Of a DNA stretch of 11,592 nucleotides, positions 6,966 through 11,592 are shown one piece after another. The stretch covers positions 18,510-30,101 of the forward strand of contig MU266633.1 of the NCBI GenBank assembly GCA_021014945.1. Reading direction: 5' to 3'. Positions within the stretch are counted from its first letter, which is position 1; every line of letters begins with the position of its first letter. Origin of the DNA: Leucogyrophana mollusca (Eukaryota; Basidiomycota; Agaricomycetes; Boletales). The notes below the pieces were generated by a model, which saw only the letters and a list, made by a program, of their open reading frames with translations, was not told the origin of the DNA and did no database searches. Position numbers and translations under genes: made by a program.

Positions 6966-7291
6966 ATGGTGACACTCGGTCCCATAGACAATTCTAGTGC
7001 ACCTCCAGGTAAGTGATCAGCCTCGCTGTTTTGGTTCGAAGAACTAATTATCGTATTCAACTTGAAGGTCACGGCCTTCAGGACCACACTAACATCCAGG
7101 ACGACCTGGCTTTTGCCAACGTTTGGGCTGAGATATTCAACCAAATCAACCTCACCATCGATCAGACTGGTGAGGACCATGCTTATTTTTATGTTTTTTG
7201 GCAATTTGTTTCTGACTGTTCTGTGTTAGTTAATCGGAGCCACGGCGCCTCTGAGCAACCGTCAGCACTATCGCCAGCACGTTACCCGTAG
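6966..7291 (+). CDS. Possible small three-exon gene, unknown function
   Basis: The ATG at 6966 has a strong context (ACCATGG) and an in-frame stop six bases upstream. Exon 1 (6966-7008) ends at a GTAAGT donor. Intron 1 (7009-7067, 59 bp) has a CTAAT branch-like site and ends in AAG. Exon 2 (7068-7169) leads to a GTGAGG donor, and intron 2 (7170-7229, 60 bp) has CTGAC and ends in TTAG. Exon 3 ends at TAG 7289-7291. All junctions keep phase, giving 68 residues that start MVTLGPIDNSSAPPG and contain DDLAFANVWAEIFNQINLT. There is no signal peptide, membrane segment or known domain. It may instead be a fragment of a larger decayed gene; the surroundings are transposon debris. The splice sites are inference from the sequence. 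Confidence 0.35.
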
Positions 7292-7300
7292 TGGCCGAAG

Positions 7301-7340
7301 CCAGTGTTTAGGTACGCCTCCTATTATTTCTAAACACTGG
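7301..7340. repeat. Perfect 10-bp inverted repeat
   Basis: CCAGTGTTTA at 7301-7310 and TAAACACTGG at 7331-7340 are perfect reverse complements with a 20-base loop. The hairpin lies 10 bases after the stop codon of the putative small gene. It could be a 3' UTR stem or chance; a possible GT...CCCCAG intron also overlaps it. Confidence 0.5.
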
Positions 7341-7448
7341 AGGCCTCCCCAGCTGTCACAGGTGGTGCGTCAGTGCCGGCTACAGGTGCAAACCTGGCGA
7401 CACCACCAGAACTTTCAACCTGGGAGGGTGGGCCGCGATAACGTTTAG

Positions 7449-7939
7449 TTCTACCAGTGTGCACCTGACATCGCATACACTGTGAGCACTCTTGCTCGAT
7501 TCATTGCTGATCCTGGACTCGCCCATTGGAATGCTATGAAGCACCGTCTGCGTCATCTCAAAGGCACCCTGGACTAGTGCATTGTCTATGCACCAGATCA
7601 TCGCTCCAATGAGCTCTTTTCTACCTTCTCTGATGCAGATCATGGTAGATGCAAGGATACTGGACACTCTACTGGTGGTTACCTTGTCAAGATTGGCACA
7701 GGCGCTGTCTCCTGGCGCTCCAAACTTCAAGACACTGTCGCACTGAAGCAGAGTACATCGCTGCTGTAGAAGTAGATTGTTTGGCTGCGCAAGCTCCTGC
7801 TAGAGATGGGCTTCCCTTCAAATGCGCCTTCTGTGCTCCACATTGACAACCAGTCAGCTATTCAGGTTGCAATGCATCCAGAGCATCATGGACGCATGAA
7901 ACATCCATGTCTATCTTCCAGGAAGTGAGCAAGTTAGCA
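7449..7939 (+). pseudogene. Copia RNase H domain, broken
   Basis: It encodes [46 protein letters not shown] and AVSWRSKLQDTVA, then in another frame TEAEYIAAVE, and in a third frame LHIDNQSAIQVAMHPEHHG. This is the full motif order of a Ty1/copia RNase H, which removes the RNA strand during reverse transcription. The acidic residues of DAD, EAEY and IDN are still visible, but a TAG at 7575-7577 and at least two frame changes (one about 7738 with a small deletion, one about 7780-7805) destroy the frame. The left edge TACCAGTGTGCAC is shared with the LTR, pointing to a homology-driven junction. A solo LTR starts six bases after the right end. Confidence 0.85.
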
Positions 7940-7944
7940 CCTTG

Positions 7945-8301
7945 TGTTGGTTCTGCTGATTCCGCACTCTGCAGTGTGCACTGGTGCGCACTGCCTTGAT
8001 CCAGTGCACTGCTGTGCACACTGGTACAGTACAGCTCTGTCCTGCTATGCTGCGCTTCTTTCTTATGCTGTACTCATTGCTTTACTGTGCTGGCTGTATA
8101 TGCACAGCCTATCCTGTAGATATATAGCTACGATGTGTCCATAGTTAGTTTCCCTTTGGTTACTTACTCTGGACCAATAGGTATGATACCATGTATGCTT
8201 ATATCTCTAATAGATGGTTACTTACTCTGGACCAATAGCTTCAGTGCTTAAGGCTGCCCCAATAGTGGCTAAGTCGCTCCTAGCTCTTCAGAGCTTCAAC
8301 A
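7945..8301 (-). mobile_element. Solo LTR I, inverted, intact, with 5-bp TSD
   Basis: A 357-bp LTR in minus orientation; on the minus strand it starts TGTTGAAGCTCTGAAGAGCT and ends CCAACA. It is flanked by identical CCTTG (7940-7944 and 8302-8306). The paired U3 repeat is at 8215-8238 (copy 1) and 8157-8180 (copy 2), identical 24-mers with the TTGGTCC...AACCA variant, 58 bp apart. It lies just beyond RNase H sequence, so it may have inserted in or near the end of an older copia copy. Confidence 0.92.
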
Positions 8302-9484
8302 CCTTGGCACACCTTTGTTGCATGAGACTGAGATGAACATCAAAGCAGCCACAATTCAGATCCTCTGCTCTATGGTTGATGTCTTTATGATCCTCAACAG
8401 CATTGATGTGCAGGGCAAATTCATGCCTGTTGAGTGAAACTCTCCAGAGTCCTTGAAGCTCAAGTGTGTTGCCTTGTACTCAATTTTGAGTGAGTTTGTG
8501 AAGGCAGAAGACACTATTAGGTTTGTTCATATCACACATGTTCTGTCACACCAGCACGCAACCCTGCCCGTAGAAAATTCAATAACAACATTGCTATCTG
8601 GCTAGATGGTACCTTACTCAGCCCTACACCACTCGTATGTATTTCACAATAGAGCTATTTCAAGAAATCTCCCCAAAAGCCGCTCCTAGGTTCCCAACTT
8701 GCACATACATCTGCACTGTGACATTCGCGTTTGTCTCGCTGTCACCACAGTTAACCAGCGAACTGAATAAGGTAACTGTGTTTCTCAACTTGAGTTATGG
8801 CTTGGGTCGAAATTGTAGTCCCTGACGTTCATCATCTATGGGGTTCAATAGCACTGTCGCTTGCATCAGGGACTCATAGGATAGGCAAATTGATTGGTCT
8901 GCGCGAAATTTGATAAAGCCTTATGACTGGATGCTGAACGTGCTGAGCAGGCAGTGTAATAAGTTGAACTTGTCGAACAGGGGGGCCGAACTTGTTGAGC
9001 AGGGCGCTGAACACATCCAATAGCGTGTCAACCATGCCAAATAGGCCACTCTATGGAATGTCACTTGCATCAGGGGTTTAGCACCTCTGATGTGCGCCCT
9101 AGGAGACAGTTTGGACTGATGTTGTGGGGTCATTCGCATTTGCATTTTGTATGAACACAGATACGTTCAGCGCCATGAGGACATTTGTCAGGGCAGGTCA
9201 TCCCTTTTAAATCTTGAAGAACAATAGTTATAGGTGTCCGCCTTCTTATACTACAGTGAACTGGCTTATTGTTGATGTATAAGAGAATATAGGGAGCGAC
9301 GGAAGGCCGCCATGTCCCCCTCCTGAAGCCCAGTGGTGTCATACCTGCGCAAGATGGCATAAATGACAGCCAACACTCAGAGCCCACAATCAAAGCCATT
9401 CGTTTGCAGGGGCCGGTGCTACAGATTCATTTAGTGGAGTGATGCAGGAGTCCACTGAGCATTTACAACAATGGGCTGTGCGGT
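8302..9484. other. Long region without assignable gene
   Basis: No recognisable domain. Around 8318-8600 the plus strand is nearly open (contains HETEMNIKAATIQIL, one TGA at about 8435, then KLKCVALYSILSEFVK), but the minus strand is also open for long stretches and I cannot choose. 8820-9480 has only short open frames. A weak triplicated motif lies at 8933-9012. The sequence may be a decayed gene or transposon. It does not resemble the LTR family. Confidence 0.3.
8933..9012. repeat. Imperfect short repeat, three units
   Basis: Related units GCTGAACGTGCTGAGCAGGC, GTTGAACTTGTCGAACAGGG and GCCGAACTTGTTGAGCAGGG follow each other at 20-30 bp spacing. Identity is about 75-80%. The period is uneven, so this may be old tandem duplication or chance in low-complexity sequence. 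Confidence 0.35.
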
Positions 9485-9558
9485 CTAGTTAGTTTCCCTT
9501 AGTTACTTACTCTGGACAATGTCCTCATGACCTGGCAATATAGTTACTTACTCCGGTC
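9485..9558 (-). mobile_element. LTR J, short internal U3 scrap, inverted
   Basis: Read on the minus strand, this is only the paired-repeat part of an LTR: copy 1 (diverged, CCGGAGTAAGTAACTAT), the spacer TATTGCCAGGTCATGAGG, and copy 2 (ATTGTCCAGAGTAAGTAACT) up to GGGAAACTAACTAG. Both LTR ends are missing. It abuts the upstream edge of the helicase pseudogene. Confidence 0.75.
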
Positions 9559-9985
9559 CACAACGTCCGTCCTGGAAGGACGACGCTGCGCGGTCCCAAC
9601 GAATAAACTGACCAATGCTACACACAGGATTTCTACGTCAAATTCCGACGCGCCCTGCTGCACCCTTACATGTCATCGCGCGCAGACGACAGCTGGACCG
9701 CCCCGAATTCCATCATGGAATGGCGGGAGGAAGGGACGACCACGGCCAAGCTCGACGCGCTCGTTCGCATCCTCCAGTACCACCTGGAGGCCGACGGTAG
9801 GCAGCCGCTGAAAGCGCACATCGACGGATGCAACGTGACACCTGACCCCGATCACCCACCGCAGGCGGTACCCGCGATCCCCGCCGACCCGGAACAACAA
9901 CCCGACAACGCACTCCGCGCCCCCGGACAAGATCGTCGTGTACTCCGCGTTTCCTTCGTTGAACGAAATCATCTGCGACATACGT

Positions 9986-10031
9986 GTTGAGTTGTCCTTG
10001 CACGCACTAACTAACTGCTTCCACTCGACAG
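9986..10031 (+). other. Helicase intron 1
   Basis: GTTGAGTT donor, CTAACTAAC branch sequence and CGACAG acceptor, 46 bp. This choice of donor keeps the frame (ATA CGT | ATC TTC). A GTGTTG donor two bases upstream would break the frame. Confidence 0.6.
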
Positions 10032-10211
10032 ATCTTCAAACTTTTCAGCATCCAATACTTGGAGCTCAACGGACAGAGCCCCATGGCCAAGTGACAGGAC
10101 ATAATCAACCAATTCCGCGACGCTGATCGCGACGGTCCTCGCGTCCTTATACTCTCTGGCATTGGAAGCATCAGGCTCAACCTTGCCTTCGCTAATATCC
10201 TGGTCTTGGTG

Positions 10212-10274
10212 GTAAGTGGTCTCTGCTATCCGGTACATTCCACACAACTGATATCCTGTGTCTCCTCACACTAG
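10212..10274 (+). other. Helicase intron 2
   Basis: GTAAGT donor, CTGAT branch-like site and CACTAG acceptor, 63 bp, joining ...VLV to DTLW in phase. Continuity of a conserved helicase block across it supports the call strongly. Confidence 0.75.
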
Positions 10275-10458
10275 GACACCCTTTGGTCTGCGCAAGAAGA
10301 TGCGCAGCTCAAAGGTTGTGTTTGGCGCCAGCCGCAGAAAAAGAAGGTTAGGGTCTACTGGCTCATCGCGGACAAGACACCGGACGTCTTCCTCAACAAC
10401 ATCTCCTTCGACAAAGGCGCTATGTTGGCGGCATTCGTGGGCTCGTTGGTAGAAATGC

Positions 10459-10516
10459 GTGCATAAAACCCCCTTCGCCTACGTCACCAAAGTGCTAACC
10501 TTACACCCATTTTCAG
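10459..10516 (+). other. Helicase intron 3
   Basis: GTGCAT donor, GCTAAC branch site and TTTCAG acceptor, 58 bp, splitting an Arg codon (C | GT). The exon beyond reads NMFQPDDPVAEAERC. Confidence 0.65.
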
Positions 10517-10602
10517 GTAACATGTTCCAACCCGACGACCCCGTGGCAGAAGCGGAGCGCTGTCATGAAACAGAATGGTACCGATGCTTCAATGACGAAA
10601 TA

Positions 10603-10649
10603 GTAAGTGAACCTGTGGCTATATAAATGTCACTAAATCATCTTTGTAG
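10603..10649 (+). other. Helicase intron 4
   Basis: GTAAGT donor, CACTAAAT branch-like site and TTGTAG acceptor, 47 bp, in phase between ...CFNDEI and DLATN. Confidence 0.65.
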
Positions 10650-10708
10650 GACTTGGCAACCAATACAACCACCATCCATCTCATCAAGAATGGAGGCATC
10701 GTGCCCAG

Positions 10709-10892
10709 GTGCCACCAAACAGTTGCTAGGCATCAAGATCGATTGGGATCGCTCTAAATGCTCTATCTCTCTCTCACAGCACCAATACATCCTGGATATC
10801 TTGGAACGCTTTGGGATGTCTGACTGCAAGCCAGTCTCCACTCCCATACTTCCTAACTCGCACCTTACTCGTTCTATGACTGCCCCAGAAGA
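10709..10892 (+). pseudogene. Copia RT C-terminal fragment, left half
   Basis: It encodes ATKQLLGIKIDWDRSKCS, SISLSQHQYILDILERFGMS and CKPVSTPILPNSHLTRSMT, ending in APED. The same region at 3380-3570 has two stops; here it is open. It is the end of the copia RT thumb. It begins directly after the last helicase codons with no LTR between them, so the join is a rearrangement rather than a simple insertion. Solo LTR G interrupts it after PED. Confidence 0.85.
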
Positions 10893-11224
10893 TGTTGAAG
10901 CTGGGAAGCTGTCTAGCCACTAGCTGGGTCGACCTAGGCTTAGGATCTAGCAGTCCAGAGTAAGTAACCAGTGAATTAGCAGTATAAGCGCATATAGTAG
11001 CATACCTAGCAGTCCAGAGTAAGTAACCAAAGGGAAACGAGCTATGGACTCGATGTATCTATATATCTACAGTAGAGGCTATGCTACACAGCCAACGCAG
11101 GAATAAGGCAGTACAGTAAGTCTCTGAAGCGAAGCATAGCAAGGAAACGAGCTGTACAGTCACAGCATGCACTGCAGTGCATAGGAAGTGCACACCAGAA
11201 GGTGCGGAATCACCAGAACGAACA
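10893..11224 (+). mobile_element. Solo LTR G, intact, with 5-bp TSD, inside copia RT
   Basis: A 332-bp LTR starting TGTTGAAGCTGGG and ending ACGAACA, flanked by identical GAAGA (10888-10892 and 11225-11229). Removing the LTR and one duplication restores an open copia frame across the site, which confirms insertion into an existing copia copy. It is the most diverged LTR here. Its paired U3 repeat (10947-10970 and 11006-11029, 59 bp apart) is identical in both copies with the AGCAGTCC...AACCA variant. TATATAT is at 11060-11066. Confidence 0.93.
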
Positions 11225-11229
11225 GAAGA

Positions 11230-11289
11230 CAGGAAGGTCATGGCCAGCGTTCCCTATGGTGAAGCGGTCGGTTCTGTGAACTACCTTGC
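11230..11289 (+). pseudogene. Copia RT/RNase H junction fragment, right half
   Basis: It continues the frame broken by LTR G: RKVMASVPYGEAVGSVNYLA, the conserved stretch leading into RNase H in copia elements. It is cut after NYLA by the next LTR. The RNase H fragment at 7449 begins at almost the same protein position. Confidence 0.85.
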
Positions 11290-11592
11290 TGTTAAAGCTC
11301 AGAAGAGCTGGGGAGCGAAATAGCCACTTGAGGGGCTGCCTTAAGCACTGAGACTATTGTCCAGAGTAAGTAACTATATTGCCAGGTCATAAGGACACCA
11401 TACCTATTGTCCAGAGTAAGTAACTAAGGGAAACTAACTATGGACGTCGTAGCTATATATCTACAGTATGGGCTGTGCATACACAGCAAACACAGCATGG
11501 CAGTGAGTACAGGATATACAGGAAGCGAAGCATAGCAGGAGCTGTACAGTACCTGTGTGCACAGCAGTGCACTGGACCAAGGCAGTGCGCAA
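11290..11592 (+). mobile_element. LTR H, runs off the window
   Basis: It starts TGTTAAAGCTCAGAAGAGCT and continues through paired U3 repeats (11354-11376 and 11404-11426, identical 23-mers, ATTGTCC variant, 50 bp apart), TATATAT at 11454-11460 and the GCTGTGCATACACAGC palindrome to GGCAGTGCGCAA. By comparison with LTRs C and D only about 15 bases are missing. The candidate left duplication is CTTGC (11285-11289). Whether it is a solo LTR or the start of a longer element cannot be seen. Confidence 0.88.

Larger units (their letters stand above)
9628..10708 (+). pseudogene. SNF2-type helicase, C-terminal half, disabled
   Basis: SNF2-family proteins use ATP to move along DNA, often remodelling chromatin or assisting repair. 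Exons, by splice signals and protein continuity: 9628-9985, 10032-10211, 10275-10458, 10517-10602 and 10650-10708; introns are 46, 63, 58 and 47 bp. The protein shows DKIVVYSAFPSLNEII, LFSIQYLELNGQSPMAK, DGPRVLILSGIGS, NLAFANILVLVDTLWSAQED, QLKGCVWRQPQKKKVRVYWL and NNISFDKGAML, the helicase C-terminal lobe in order. Damage: a frameshift near 9910-9925 in a C-rich run, TGA at 10092-10094 (expected Arg), Arg for Gly in the GSxGLNL motif, and Cys for Arg in motif VI (expected GRVWRQ). The ATP-binding lobe is missing upstream, where an LTR scrap stands. The 3' end is fused to a copia fragment. Confidence 0.8.

Noticed and set aside
9130..9399. Minus-strand frame of 89 codons in the unassigned region
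   Set aside because: No domain, no splice context and no relation to neighbours; length is not beyond chance.
9673..10003. Minus-strand open frames opposite the helicase exon
   Set aside because: They are high-GC shadows; the plus strand carries helicase motifs, introns in phase and conserved order.

Overview
The window looks like a transposon-rich region of a filamentous fungal genome, most likely a basidiomycete. The evidence is degenerate Ty1/copia retrotransposon sequence, many copies of one LTR family, and gene fragments cut by 46-63 bp introns with GT...AG ends and CTAAC/CTGAC/CTAAT-type branch sites. No bacterial feature was seen. The species is inference and cannot be named from the sequence alone.

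Layout: 1-789 has no recognisable gene. 790-1526 holds two complete solo LTRs, each with a perfect 5-bp target-site duplication. 1527-4687 is a mosaic of broken copia pieces: Gag zinc knuckle, protease start, integrase C-end, GAG-pre-integrase, a truncated LTR, integrase-RT linker, RT without its N-terminal part, and then a better-preserved protease-to-integrase stretch. 4688-5695 is a cluster of rearranged LTR pieces in both orientations (tail-to-tail, then head-to-head), with an inverted linker piece and a tRNA-like sequence at one LTR break. 5733-6055 is another linker copy. 6210-6558 has two overlapping inverted repeats that form a strong hairpin. 6966-7291 may be a small three-exon gene. 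7449-7939 is a broken copia RNase H, followed by a complete solo LTR on the minus strand (7945-8301). 8302-9484 has no assigned gene. 9485-9558 is an LTR scrap. 9628-10708 is the C-terminal part of a SNF2-type helicase gene with recognisable introns, disabled by a frameshift, a nonsense codon and changes in helicase motifs. It runs directly into a copia RT fragment that is itself split by a solo LTR with its own target-site duplication (10893-11224). A further LTR starts at 11290 and runs off the window.

No complete working transposon or intact host gene is present, so the pieces do not work together as a system. What they record is repeated insertion, LTR-LTR deletion to solo LTRs, and joining at short homologies. 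The most unusual signal is inside the LTRs. Each carries a 21-24 bp direct repeat twice, 50-59 bp apart, and in every LTR where both copies are complete they carry the same variant although the variant differs between LTRs.
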